Source: Clostridia bacterium (lineage in GTDB: Bacteria; Bacillota; Clostridia; TANB77; CAG-508). Taken from it: DNA of 52,998 nucleotides. The position numbers and the translations under genes are program-made. Location of the stretch: the NCBI GenBank assembly GCA_017939755.1, contig JAGBAJ010000031.1, positions 1-52,998 of the forward strand, read 5' to 3'. The notes beneath the pieces were generated by a model. The model made no database searches and was not told the origin of the DNA. It worked only from the letters and a program-made list of their open reading frames with translations. Shown piece by piece: positions 25,144 to 33,240 of this stretch; the first letter of the stretch is position 1, and every line of letters starts with the position of its first letter.

Positions 25144-26055
25144 ATGTCAGATACTATTTTAGAAATAAAAAATTTAAGTAAATACTTTGGAAAAACAAAA
25201 GTTGTTGATAATTTAAGTTTCGAGGTAAAAAAAGGTGAAATACTAGGATTTTTGGGACCAAATGGTGCTGGTAAAACTACAACAATAAAAATGATATTGG
25301 GAATGCTTTCTATTGATGAAGGATCTATAAGTATTAATGGTTTTGATGTAAAAAAGAATTTTGAAAAAGCCATGGAAAATATTGGTGGAATTGTTGAAAA
25401 TCCTGATTTATATGGATATATGTCAGCTGTTGATAACTTAAAATTGCATGCGAAAATTCGTAAAGTTAATTATAGTGAAGTATATAGGGTGTTAGAGCTT
25501 GTTAATCTAAGCAAAAGTATGAATGTCAAAGTTTCTAAATATTCTTTAGGAATGAAGCAAAGAGCAGGTCTTGCACTTTCGTTACTACATTCACCTAAGA
25601 TATTAATATTAGATGAACCAACTAATGGTTTAGATCCAGTGGGTATAAAAGATTTAAGGGACATTCTAAAGAAGTTAACAAAAGAGCAAGGTATGTCTGT
25701 GTTGGTTTCATCTCATATTCTTAGTGAGATGGAATTAATGTGTGATAGAGTTGTCATGATTAACAATGGAAAGCTAATAAAAGAGCAGGCTCTTAATGAC
25801 GAAAATGTAATTCAAAGTTCAGTTGTTGAATATGAAATAAAGGTTAAGCAAACAGACGATGCTATTGGTATCTTAAAGGATTGCGGAAAAGAAGTAAAAA
25901 CAATTGAAGATAAAATAGTTGTAGTAATCAAAAAAGATGAAATTTCTGAACTGATTAAAACTTTAGTAATGAAAAATATAGATATACTTTCAGTATATGA
26001 AGTTGAAAAAACTTTGGAGAATATATTCTTTGACGTAACAAAGGGGGGAAAATAA
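25144..26055 (+). CDS. ABC transporter ATP-binding protein (BcrA/drug-resistance type)
   Basis: 303 aa from ATG 25144, eight bases after GGAGG; a GTG inside that site is rejected. Walker A LGPNGAGKTTT, Q-loop region IVENPDLYGYMS, signature YSLGMKQRAGLA, Walker B KILILDEPTNGLDP and the H-loop SSHILSE are complete. The C-terminal 80 residues form the extra domain of the BcrA-like subfamily. It powers export or lantibiotic/bacitracin-type immunity with the permease that starts two bases after its stop. Confidence 0.92.
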   Translation: MSDTILEIKNLSKYFGKTKVVDNLSFEVKKGEILGFLGPNGAGKTTTIKMILGMLSIDEGSISINGFDVKKNFEKAMENIGGIVENPDLYGYMSAVDNLKLHAKIRKVNYSEVYRVLELVNLSKSMNVKVSKYSLGMKQRAGLALSLLHSPKILILDEPTNGLDPVGIKDLRDILKKLTKEQGMSVLVSSHILSEMELMCDRVVMINNGKLIKEQALNDENVIQSSVVEYEIKVKQTDDAIGILKDCGKEVKTIEDKIVVVIKKDEISELIKTLVMKNIDILSVYEVEKTLENIFFDVTKGGK

Positions 26056-26056
26056 A

Positions 26057-27550
26057 ATGGGAAATTTTATAAGATTGTGCTCTTGTGAATTTACAAAGAT
26101 ATTTAAGAAAAAATCAACAAAAATAATGATTATTATACTTATTGTAGCTCTGTTTTTATCTGCAGGTATGGCTTCGTTATCAAAAAAACTAACTGATGTA
26201 GCAGAAGATTATGCAAATATAGATTATAAAGAACATATGCGTGTTACAATAGAAATGAATAAAAACGAAATAGATAATGACGCTGTAGACGAACTTTCAA
26301 AAACTTATATGAAAGCAACAAACGATGTATATCAATTAGCTATAGATAACGATGTAAATATTTATACCAGTTATTGGAAATCTGATGTATTAAATAAAGA
26401 TATGATTAATTTAAAATCTGAGCAATATTTAAGCGAAGCAACAGGTGAAACTTCTATTGCTGAAGCCCTTAAATTAGATTATGACAAGTATGCTGAAATG
26501 ATAAAAAATGATGATTTCTCTGGTTTCATGAAAACAAAAAGGGATAATTTAAAAAGAGATTTTGATGCAAAAAAAATAAGCGAAGAAGAGTACAATGATA
26601 GTTTACATATAGTAGAATTAACAGAAAAATATGAAATCGGAAAAACATATAACAAAGAAGATATTTGGAAAAGTCAGATTATTAATGACATAGAAATGTG
26701 CCAATATAATTTGCGTTATGGTGTTAATCAAATGACGATGGAAGCTTTAACTGAAAAATCATATGAAAAAACAAAAAATAATATATTGATTTATGAGTAC
26801 AGATTAGAGCATAACTTAGCTCCAAGTGTTTCAGGCAGAGATGGAACTTCATTAGGATCAGCAAGAAAAGTATATGATAATATGGCAAGTAGTTTTGGAA
26901 TGTTAGTTTTAAGTGTAATGATGATAATTATTGCAGGAGGTAGTATATCAACAGAAGTATCGAAAGGAACAATAAAGTTCTGGAGTTTTACTCCAAACAG
27001 AAGATGGAAAATCCTTTTATCTAAGCTACTGGTTGCAACAGGAATCTTATTTGTTATAACTATCGTAATGTCCGTATTGTCAACTTTAATTGGAAATATA
27101 TTCTTTGGTGCTTCAAATGCACAAGGATACTTATACGTTTCAAATGGTGTTGTTCATGAGATAAATTATGTTATATATTCAATTTTATACAACCTTGTTG
27201 CAGCTATAGAAGTATTTGTATTTTTAGTTTTAGCTATGATGTTATCTACAGTTGTTAGAAACACAGCAGCTTCTGTTGGAATAAGTATTGCAGCGTACTT
27301 GGGTGGTTCAATCATATGTACAATAATTAATACATTTATAAAAGCAGATTGGACAAAATTTATTCCATTTAACAATTTATCATTAGTAGATAGAATTTTT
27401 ACAAATGATTATACTGAAGTAGCATCTATGATGGTTTCTAGTGTTACAGGAAATATTTCGATAAAATTCTCTTTAATATATCTTGCAATATGCACAATTA
27501 TAATGATTATTACCATGTTTGATAGCTTTAGAAAAAGGGATATAGTATAG
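26057..27550 (+). CDS. ABC-2 type transporter permease
   Basis: 497 aa, ATG after AAGGGGGGAA. One membrane helix at about residues 24-44, then a long outside loop of roughly 240 residues rich in charged helices, then five helices in the C-terminal 210 residues, including the family-like GGSISTEVSKGTIKFWSFTPNRRWKILLSK cytoplasmic block. This is the layout of large-loop ABC-2 permeases. Partner of the ATPase at 25144; substrate cannot be read from sequence. Confidence 0.88.
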   Translation: MGNFIRLCSCEFTKIFKKKSTKIMIIILIVALFLSAGMASLSKKLTDVAEDYANIDYKEHMRVTIEMNKNEIDNDAVDELSKTYMKATNDVYQLAIDNDVNIYTSYWKSDVLNKDMINLKSEQYLSEATGETSIAEALKLDYDKYAEMIKNDDFSGFMKTKRDNLKRDFDAKKISEEEYNDSLHIVELTEKYEIGKTYNKEDIWKSQIINDIEMCQYNLRYGVNQMTMEALTEKSYEKTKNNILIYEYRLEHNLAPSVSGRDGTSLGSARKVYDNMASSFGMLVLSVMMIIIAGGSISTEVSKGTIKFWSFTPNRRWKILLSKLLVATGILFVITIVMSVLSTLIGNIFFGASNAQGYLYVSNGVVHEINYVIYSILYNLVAAIEVFVFLVLAMMLSTVVRNTAASVGISIAAYLGGSIICTIINTFIKADWTKFIPFNNLSLVDRIFTNDYTEVASMMVSSVTGNISIKFSLIYLAICTIIMIITMFDSFRKRDIV

Positions 27551-27553
27551 TTT

Positions 27554-28150
27554 ATGGACGATAGGTTGCAGATGTTATTTAATGAGTGTAAAAATGAATT
27601 AGATAGCATAGGAATAGATTTAAATAATAAAAGTATAGGAGAAATTACTATTTCAATAGGGAAAAGAGCTTGTAAAAGATATGGATGTTGCAAACAACAA
27701 AATCCAATTAAATCAAGTAGATACGTTGAAAAAATCGGACGTAAAAGATATGTAAAATATGCTTTATTTGAGAAACACAATATAGAAATTAGTAAATGGG
27801 TAATGCAGTTAAATACTGATATTATAAAAAATACGATAATGCACGAAATAATACACTGTCTACCAAATTGTAGTAACCACGGAAACGAGTTTAAAAAATA
27901 TGCAAATTATATAAATTATAAATTGGGCTATGATATATCAAGACTAGGAGACAAAAAACAAGATTTAATAGATAGCAATATTCCAATTGAAAAGGAAAAA
28001 TTCAATTACAAAATTGAGTGCTCTAGATGTGGCTATAGTTTTTACAGAAAAAGACTAAATTGCAGTTTTTCAAACAAGTATAGATGTGGAAAATGTGGAG
28101 GAAGATTTAGTGTATATCAAGGAACTTTTTATCAAGAGCAATATATGTAA
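27554..28150 (+). CDS. SprT-like zinc metalloprotease domain protein
   Basis: 198 aa, starts three bases after the permease stop. Zinc motif IMHEIIHCLPNCSNHGNEFK (H97, E98, H101) with the downstream HGxEF histidine, plus a C-terminal zinc ribbon CSRCGYSF...CGKCGGRF. This is the SprT/Spartan-like arrangement, related to enzymes that act on DNA-protein crosslinks in eukaryotes; bacterial roles are little known. Placement inside a transporter operon is odd and may be incidental. Confidence 0.85.
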   Translation: MDDRLQMLFNECKNELDSIGIDLNNKSIGEITISIGKRACKRYGCCKQQNPIKSSRYVEKIGRKRYVKYALFEKHNIEISKWVMQLNTDIIKNTIMHEIIHCLPNCSNHGNEFKKYANYINYKLGYDISRLGDKKQDLIDSNIPIEKEKFNYKIECSRCGYSFYRKRLNCSFSNKYRCGKCGGRFSVYQGTFYQEQYM

Positions 28151-28163
28151 TTAAATAAAAAAT

Positions 28164-28203
28164 AAAAGCATTTGCAAAAACAAAAATTGCAGATGCTTTT
28201 TAT
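28164..28203 (+). terminator. Terminator of the ABC/SprT operon
   Basis: AAAGCATTTGCAA faces TTGCAGATGCTTT with a loop of about eight bases, then T. Bases 28204-28300 hold no visible feature. Confidence 0.8.
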
Positions 28204-28300
28204 TCATAGAACTTTCGGACAATTGCCAAAAACGTTTCCATATATAGTAAAACATTTCATAGTAACAGATAGATAAAGAAAAAAGAAAGCTCTTAAAATA

Positions 28301-28329
28301 TTGAAATTTGCTAAAAATCATTGTATAAT
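28301..28329 (+). promoter_or_regulatory. Promoter of the repeat-protein gene
   Basis: TTGAAA (28301-28306), 17 bases, TATAAT (28324-28329). The leader is about 110 bases and T-rich. Confidence 0.8.
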
Positions 28330-28445
28330 GCTTGCAAATTGGAATGTTTTCAACGTTTTGTTGTAGTTTGGTGGTTGTAATGTTTTTTTGACTACTTGAA
28401 ACTAGAAAATACCAATTAATTTTTTCGAAGGGAAGCGTGATACAA

Positions 28446-30170
28446 ATGAAAAGGGAACTCAATGGTGCAAAACATACTGGACAATTTGTTCTGCAGTATG
28501 AGAACCTGAACCCATCTCAGAGAGTGTCTATGATTGTAGATTTCTTCCGGTGGTTCAATGGAATGAACTCTATTGATTACAATGGGATAAATCGCCTAAC
28601 ATGCACTTTTTGCTTGGAAGGTCAAATGCCGTGGTACATGGAGACATACTTGAACAAGTGGCTGGAGAATCTAACGTACATCTCATTTACACCCTATGGC
28701 AATGAAGAGAATCCGTTCATGGTAGAGCCTGGATATCTTGTAATTGGCAGAGAAGTAAAAGGAGCGGAAATTTCAGAGCTTCTGTACTATTTTTTCAACC
28801 ATTTTGGTAAGAAAAACGCAATAAAGATTACGGATGGAAAGCTCCTTCTTAAGATGAAGCTGTACATGGGTTTTCGTGCCGAAGACGAAGTGCTTAAAAT
28901 TTCCGATTGTGACACCATTTTCTATGAGGGAGTTAGTGAGGAAGGTAAATCTCTGAAAACAATTGAGACATTCGAAAGAATCTCTGAAGATTATGCAGAG
29001 CATGGAAATCCAACAGAGCCCGATGAAAATGAAGAATCCAAGGATTCTGCAGAGCCAGATGGAGATCAAGAACCTGAAAATTCTGCAGAGCCTGATGAAA
29101 ATGTGGAACCTGAGGATCCAACAGAACACGATGAAAATTTGGAACCCGAGAATCCTGCAGAGCCAGATGGAGCTGGAGAACCTGAAAATTCTGTAGAGCC
29201 TGATGAAAATGAGGAACCAGAAAATTCCACAGATCCTGATGAAAATGAGGATTTTGAAGATCCAGCGGAACCCGATGAAAATGAGGAACCCGAAGTTTCC
29301 ACAGAGCCCGATGAGAATCTGGAGCCTGAAGATTCCACAGAGCCCGATGAAAATCTGGAGCCCGAGAATTCCGCAGAGCCAGATGGAGCTGAAGAACCTG
29401 GAAATTTTGCAGAGCCTGATGAAAATGCAGAGCTCAAGAAACCTGCAGAACCTGAGGGAAATGCAGATTTAAAGTCTGATAAAGAATCTGTACTGGAAAC
29501 CAATCTTCAAGCTCTTGCAGAAAAGTCAAGATCATATGAAGAGTTTGTAAGGTATGTTTGCAAATGGATTGGGTATAAGAAAGAAGAGTCGTTTGTCGGG
29601 ATTTCAAGGTTAGAGCGTTCAGAGCTCGATTGGCCCACAATGATGAGAAAAGTTGAATCCTGTAATACTACTGACAGGAACTTTCTTCCCACGGCAATTA
29701 TTAATAAGTGCAAACAGATAGGTATGGGCAGAGTTAGGTTTAAGACGTTTATGTTGACAATGTTCAAGTTCAAGACTTTTGACTTTGCTGGTACTCAAAG
29801 AGCAATTTCTACATTTGGTAACAACAAGCGAATTAACTGGATTCAGGAACTGGTCGATATACTGGATTCTTCTTTAAGGTTTGAATCCAAGGTAAGAAAG
29901 ATAATGTGGAACATTGGTAAGGAAACAGAGGCATTTTCTGGAGATATACGAGAAACTATAATTAAAATGGTCATTGATGCAATTACTCCAGAAGAAATTA
30001 ATTACAATCTTTTTGTTTGCAATCCAAGCTTGGCAGATATTCGCAATCGTGCGATTACTTTGCTGGATTCTATGATTAATGAATATAATGAATCCAAAGG
30101 CAGTACAGAGAGAATTGAAATTAATGAATTTCTCTTAAATGTTAAGCTTGCAATTGAAAATATGCGCTAA
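28446..30170 (+). CDS. Orphan protein with thirteen 12-residue acidic repeats, 574 aa
   Basis: Not recognised. ATG 28446 is about ten bases after GGAAG; GTG 28437 is an alternative. An N-terminal domain of about 190 residues (LNPSQRVSMIVDFFRWFNG near its start) is followed by thirteen consecutive 12-residue units of the type EPDENEEPENST (DNA 29016-29483) and a C-terminal domain of about 230 residues beginning EEFVRYVCKWIGYKK. No signal peptide, anchor or sorting signal, so the acidic repeat is probably a cytoplasmic linker. The flanking domains are rich in aromatic residues and look globular. Solitary, with its own promoter and a strong terminator; codons are GC-richer than the surroundings. 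Confidence 0.75.
   Translation: MKRELNGAKHTGQFVLQYENLNPSQRVSMIVDFFRWFNGMNSIDYNGINRLTCTFCLEGQMPWYMETYLNKWLENLTYISFTPYGNEENPFMVEPGYLVIGREVKGAEISELLYYFFNHFGKKNAIKITDGKLLLKMKLYMGFRAEDEVLKISDCDTIFYEGVSEEGKSLKTIETFERISEDYAEHGNPTEPDENEESKDSAEPDGDQEPENSAEPDENVEPEDPTEHDENLEPENPAEPDGAGEPENSVEPDENEEPENSTDPDENEDFEDPAEPDENEEPEVSTEPDENLEPEDSTEPDENLEPENSAEPDGAEEPGNFAEPDENAELKKPAEPEGNADLKSDKESVLETNLQALAEKSRSYEEFVRYVCKWIGYKKEESFVGISRLERSELDWPTMMRKVESCNTTDRNFLPTAIINKCKQIGMGRVRFKTFMLTMFKFKTFDFAGTQRAISTFGNNKRINWIQELVDILDSSLRFESKVRKIMWNIGKETEAFSGDIRETIIKMVIDAITPEEINYNLFVCNPSLADIRNRAITLLDSMINEYNESKGSTERIEINEFLLNVKLAIENMR
29016..29483 (+). repeat. Tandem 36-bp repeat, 13 units, inside a coding region
   Basis: Thirteen in-register units of exactly 36 bp encode the 12-residue acidic repeat; no indel breaks the period. 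Third-base differences are spread among units, so the array is not a fresh amplification throughout, although neighbouring units (for example those encoding EPDENLEPEDST and EPDENLEPENSA) are close. Confidence 0.9.
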
Positions 30171-30192
30171 AATCGAATAAGAAACTGGTACA

Positions 30193-30231
30193 GCAACCTC
30201 ATCGCAAATTATGCGATGGGGTTGCTTGTTT
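30193..30231 (+). terminator. Terminator of the repeat-protein gene
   Basis: GCAACCTCATCGCA, loop AATTA, TGCGATGGGGTTGC (one wobble), then TTGTTT. Confidence 0.85.
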
Positions 30232-30335
30232 CCGATTTGTTCATTACTATAATTAAAGAAAATATATTTTTATTGTATTTACGAGTTATATCGTGTTATA
30301 ATGCGCTTAACAATTAATTTAGGAGTGAGACAATA

Positions 30336-31742
30336 ATGGGCGAAAATCACGTTTCAGACAACTTAATAAGAAAATTAATTTTAGATGGCACAAGACTTGA
30401 TTCTATATCGAGTTTGTGGGGTGTGCCAATGGATAAATTAATTAAAATCAAAGAGACAATTCAATCTCAACAAGATCGAAAATTTATGAATACATTTAAT
30501 GAACTCAGACAGAAATATTATAGAATGTATGCTCCAAAAAATGAGAACCATACAGAAATTTTTGCTAGCGGACAAAATAAAGAAGTTGCTAAGAAATTAG
30601 AAACAATAGAAGAGCTAAGGCAGGATATATTAATAGTTGATAGAAGAGTGTCAGAATTAAAAACTCAACTGAACATTAGTAGGGATGATACAGTGAAGTT
30701 CAATAAAATAAAGGAAGAGTTATTAAAAGAGCGTAGTAATATAACCAAGGCTCTATTTAGCTATTTAAAAAAGCTTGAAGAAATTAAAAATCAGAATATG
30801 TCCATTGCCCAACTAAGCGAGATTGTAAAAGGACTTGCATTTTCAGAGCTGCAAAATGATTTTGTAGTTAATAATTCTACTATATTGAATAGTTTAGGCA
30901 AAATAAAAGTATATTATGTTAGTGCATATGCAAGAAAGTTGTCTCCAATTATTAGTGGAATTAGTGATGTTGATGTACTGCGAAAACTAAATAAGGAAAT
31001 TTCAATATTAAATAGATACGATATATCGGCCCAAACAGCAAAGAGAAAAATTAATGATAGAATAGGAGCTCTTAACGGATATAGAAGATTTATTAGTTGT
31101 AAGCAGAATAATGATAAAATAGCTAAAATTATAAATGGAATAATTGATGGAAGTATTGGCTACGAAGAGGCATCAGAAATTCTTCAGGAGCATGTTCAAG
31201 AGCTGGTTAATGGCAGAGCCACCGCATATAAAGTTTCTTTTTCGGATGAAAAAGAGCGCGTTAAAATGCAAATAAAATCGGAGATAGCTAAATCAACAAG
31301 AACTATAAAAAATCCAATTGAATCGGTGAAACAATCTGCAATGTTATTTGAATGTGGATATGCAGAAGCTCTATCTGCAGTGGTAAAAAATCTCTATTCA
31401 AACGAAAAATACAACGAGGCGCGCGAGCTTATAGAATACTTTAGATTAAGAGAAGATAATCCATCGAAAATAGCTAATTCGTACGAGATATTAGAGAAGG
31501 AAGTTATATGTGCAGAAATTGGTAAGTGTATTAAACAAGTAGTAACTAAACCAAGATATTTGCAAGATGACGAAGCACGTAAGCTTTCAGAATCACGTTT
31601 TATGCAAACCATATATAGAAGAATACAAAATTCTGGATTAAGAACTGGAGCAATTCCACTTGGAAAAAATGAAGATAAATCGAGAGATATTGTATTAAGA
31701 GATATATGGCCAGAATCTATTGAGCAAGGTTTGTTACGATAA
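30336..31742 (+). CDS. Orphan helical protein, 468 aa
   Basis: Not recognised. ATG after TAGGAGTGAG. The first 60 residues contain a possible helix-turn-helix (LDSISSLWGVPMDKLIKIKE). Residues 85-150 look like a coiled coil (KKLETIEELRQDILIVDRRV and following heptads). The rest is largely helical and charged, without membrane segments. The late block FMQTIYRRIQNSGLRTGAIP carries several basic residues. Host-type AT-rich codons. A TATAAT at 30297-30302 with TTGTAT 18 bases upstream is a plausible promoter. No conserved neighbours help. Confidence 0.65.
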   Translation: MGENHVSDNLIRKLILDGTRLDSISSLWGVPMDKLIKIKETIQSQQDRKFMNTFNELRQKYYRMYAPKNENHTEIFASGQNKEVAKKLETIEELRQDILIVDRRVSELKTQLNISRDDTVKFNKIKEELLKERSNITKALFSYLKKLEEIKNQNMSIAQLSEIVKGLAFSELQNDFVVNNSTILNSLGKIKVYYVSAYARKLSPIISGISDVDVLRKLNKEISILNRYDISAQTAKRKINDRIGALNGYRRFISCKQNNDKIAKIINGIIDGSIGYEEASEILQEHVQELVNGRATAYKVSFSDEKERVKMQIKSEIAKSTRTIKNPIESVKQSAMLFECGYAEALSAVVKNLYSNEKYNEARELIEYFRLREDNPSKIANSYEILEKEVICAEIGKCIKQVVTKPRYLQDDEARKLSESRFMQTIYRRIQNSGLRTGAIPLGKNEDKSRDIVLRDIWPESIEQGLLR

Positions 31743-31833
31743 TTACGTATACAAAATATTTTATGAAAGCCTAACATATTTAATATTGTATAGATAAGTA
31801 TGAACTAAAAATAAAATCAAAGTAAATGTGTAA

Positions 31834-31860
31834 GAGAGGGAGTCTAGAAGACTCCCTCTC
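31834..31860 (-). terminator. Terminator-like perfect hairpin downstream of the 31884-32420 gene
   Basis: GAGAGGGAGTC, five-base loop, GACTCCCTCTC: eleven perfect pairs. The T tract on the minus side is weak (TTACACATTT). Confidence 0.7.
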
Positions 31861-31883
31861 AGTGGTCTGGCGGTTACTGGCTG

Positions 31884-32420
31884 CTATTCGTTATACAAAG
31901 CCCATGAATCTATCCTTATGTATCTCTGGTCTAGAATTACCTGATGGTCATTTTCTTCAACAACAAGATGATATTCTGTTGCCGAAAGGAGTTTTACGGG
32001 ATTATTCATGTAGTGCCTGTCGAATATATCGCGCTTTTCTACGGATGGTGTCGCAAGATACCTTATTCTTCCTGGTTTTTTTATTATACGGCGATACATT
32101 ACTCCAGGATTAATTAGGATAGGTTGAACTTGTATAATAGTTTTTCCTTCCCAAGCACTCATATCTGTTTTGGGACCATTCCAGATAATTTCTGCTGGCA
32201 TCCAGCCCTGAGTGCAATTTCGCTCTCTCGGTTCATTGCCCAAAGCACTGGTAAAAATAGATTCTGACTGACGATGCATAATAGGATTACCTGTTTCAGA
32301 CATACCATCAAAAATCATGATTTCGCGTGTGTAAGACCAATCCATATTAGTGTTATGTGGATTGTAACGGGGGTTTATCCGTATGTACGCCTTGCCTTTT
32401 TCCATATCTTTAATTTCCAT
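31884..32420 (-). CDS. Orphan protein, 178 aa, atypical composition
   Basis: Not recognised. ATG 32420 is chosen for AAAGGTGG eight bases upstream; a longer frame from 32474 has no such site. It begins MEIKDMEKGKAYIRINPRYN and is rich in aromatic residues and beta-strand-like segments (GKTIIQVQPILINPGVMYRR, HQVILDQRYIRIDSW), suggesting a compact beta protein. No signal or membrane segment. Between -10-like TATACT sequences and the ribosome site lies a palindrome TTGGCA-TT-TGCCAA (32444-32457). Solitary minus-strand gene in a plus-strand region, with GC-richer codons and its own hairpin terminator. Confidence 0.7.
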   Translation of the reverse strand: MEIKDMEKGKAYIRINPRYNPHNTNMDWSYTREIMIFDGMSETGNPIMHRQSESIFTSALGNEPRERNCTQGWMPAEIIWNGPKTDMSAWEGKTIIQVQPILINPGVMYRRIIKKPGRIRYLATPSVEKRDIFDRHYMNNPVKLLSATEYHLVVEENDHQVILDQRYIRIDSWALYNE

Positions 32421-32548
32421 GGTTATTACCACCTTTCTAAATTTTGGCATTTGCCAATATGTATAGTATACCATACTTTATGTTAATTTACCAGATGTAT
32501 TTGTAGTTTATCGAAAATAATTTAATTTTTAGATTTATTCACTTTGCA

Positions 32549-32593
32549 TTGACAAAAATTTTCTACTATAATATAATGTTAGCCATAGCTAAC
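32549..32593 (+). promoter_or_regulatory. Promoter and candidate operator of the DtxR-like gene
   Basis: TTGACA (32549-32554), 17 bases, TATAAT (32572-32577): a consensus promoter. Directly after the -10 box is GTTAGC-CATA-GCTAAC (32578-32593), a perfect palindrome covering the start site. Half-sites of this kind resemble the TTAGG-type operators of DtxR-family repressors, so metal-dependent autoregulation is likely. Confidence 0.8.
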
Positions 32594-32608
32594 AAAAAGG
32601 AGAAAAAT

Positions 32609-33076
32609 ATGATTTCAAAGTCCTTGGAAGAATACCTAAAGAATATTTATGTTTTAAAAAAACAAAATGGAAATGTACGTGTAACAGATATTGCAAATAA
32701 GATGAATTGCACAAAAGCAAGTGTGAATAAGGCTATAAACAATTTAAAAGAAAATAATTTAATAAATTATGAATCATATGGAAAAATAGAGCTTACACAA
32801 GAAGGCGAGAGCTTAGCAAAGAAAATTCTTGAAGCATATGATATTGTATATATTTTTCTAAAAGAAGTGCTTAATTTAAACGATGAAGAAGCTCAATGTG
32901 AAGCAGAAAAGATAAAGGCTGCAATTAAAGATGAAACAATAAACGAGCTTGCAAAATATGTACATAAAGTGCTGGGATTAAATAGCTTAGATTGTGGTTA
33001 TAATATAAATAATGAAAAGTGCAGAAGTTGTGCTAGAAGAACTAATTCTAAAATTAGGGACGGGGTTCAATTTTAA
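32609..33076 (+). CDS. DtxR/MntR-family metal-dependent transcriptional repressor
   Basis: 155 aa from ATG 32609, after AAGGAG; the longer frame would overlap its own promoter. N-terminal winged helix: SLEEYLKNIYVLKK, VRVTDIANKMNCTKASVNKAINNLKE as the recognition unit, and YGKIELTQEGESLAKKI as the wing. A dimerisation/metal region follows (FLKEVLNLNDEEAQCEAEKI). No SH3-like FeoA domain is present. The tail has CGYNINNEKCRSCARR, three cysteines that could bind metal or an iron-sulfur cluster. The last ten residues are encoded by a family B repeat. It lies just upstream of the suf operon. Confidence 0.85.
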   Translation: MISKSLEEYLKNIYVLKKQNGNVRVTDIANKMNCTKASVNKAINNLKENNLINYESYGKIELTQEGESLAKKILEAYDIVYIFLKEVLNLNDEEAQCEAEKIKAAIKDETINELAKYVHKVLGLNSLDCGYNINNEKCRSCARRTNSKIRDGVQF

Positions 33077-33096
33077 ATTTTTAAAATTAGTGACAG
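33047..33096. repeat. Palindromic repeat, family B, overlapping a coding 3' end
   Basis: CTAAAATTAGGGACGGGGTT, then AATTTTAAATTTTTAAAATT and AGTGACA, matching 24096-24142 in order and spacing. The stop codon of the DtxR-like gene lies inside it. Confidence 0.75.
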
Positions 33097-33111
33097 GTTA
33101 TGGCCTTAAAT

Positions 33112-33153
33112 TTATATAATAGAAAAGTCATGCTGACTTTTCCTATTATATAA
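33112..33153. repeat. Palindromic repeat, family A
   Basis: TTATATAATAGAAAAGTCA, loop TGC, TGACTTTTCCTATTATATAA: a 19-bp stem with one bulge. Inner arm differs from the other copies and still pairs. Confidence 0.75.
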
Positions 33154-33180
33154 AAAGGCTTTGTTTAAACTAGAAAAGTC

Positions 33181-33194
33181 TTGTTTTAAAACAA
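33181..33194. promoter_or_regulatory. Palindrome in the suf operon promoter region
   Basis: TTGTTTTAAAACAA, a perfect 14-bp palindrome, 47 bases before sufC. It covers a possible -35 box (TTGTTT); no convincing -10 follows. Candidate operator. Confidence 0.45.
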
Positions 33195-33240
33195 TAAACA
33201 TGATTTTATACTTAAAACATATAGATGGGGGAACTATAAA

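Noticed and set aside
28773..29129. 118-residue hydrophobic frame on the minus strand
   Set aside because: Antisense shadow of the repeat-protein gene, with no start signals.
29016..29483. 36-bp periodic repeat that could be taken for a CRISPR array
   Set aside because: Units are contiguous without spacers, stay in frame with a long gene and encode a 12-residue protein repeat.
29066..29503. Long Ser/Gly-rich frame on the minus strand
   Set aside because: It is the antisense of the acidic repeat; periodic codons keep several frames open. No ribosome site.
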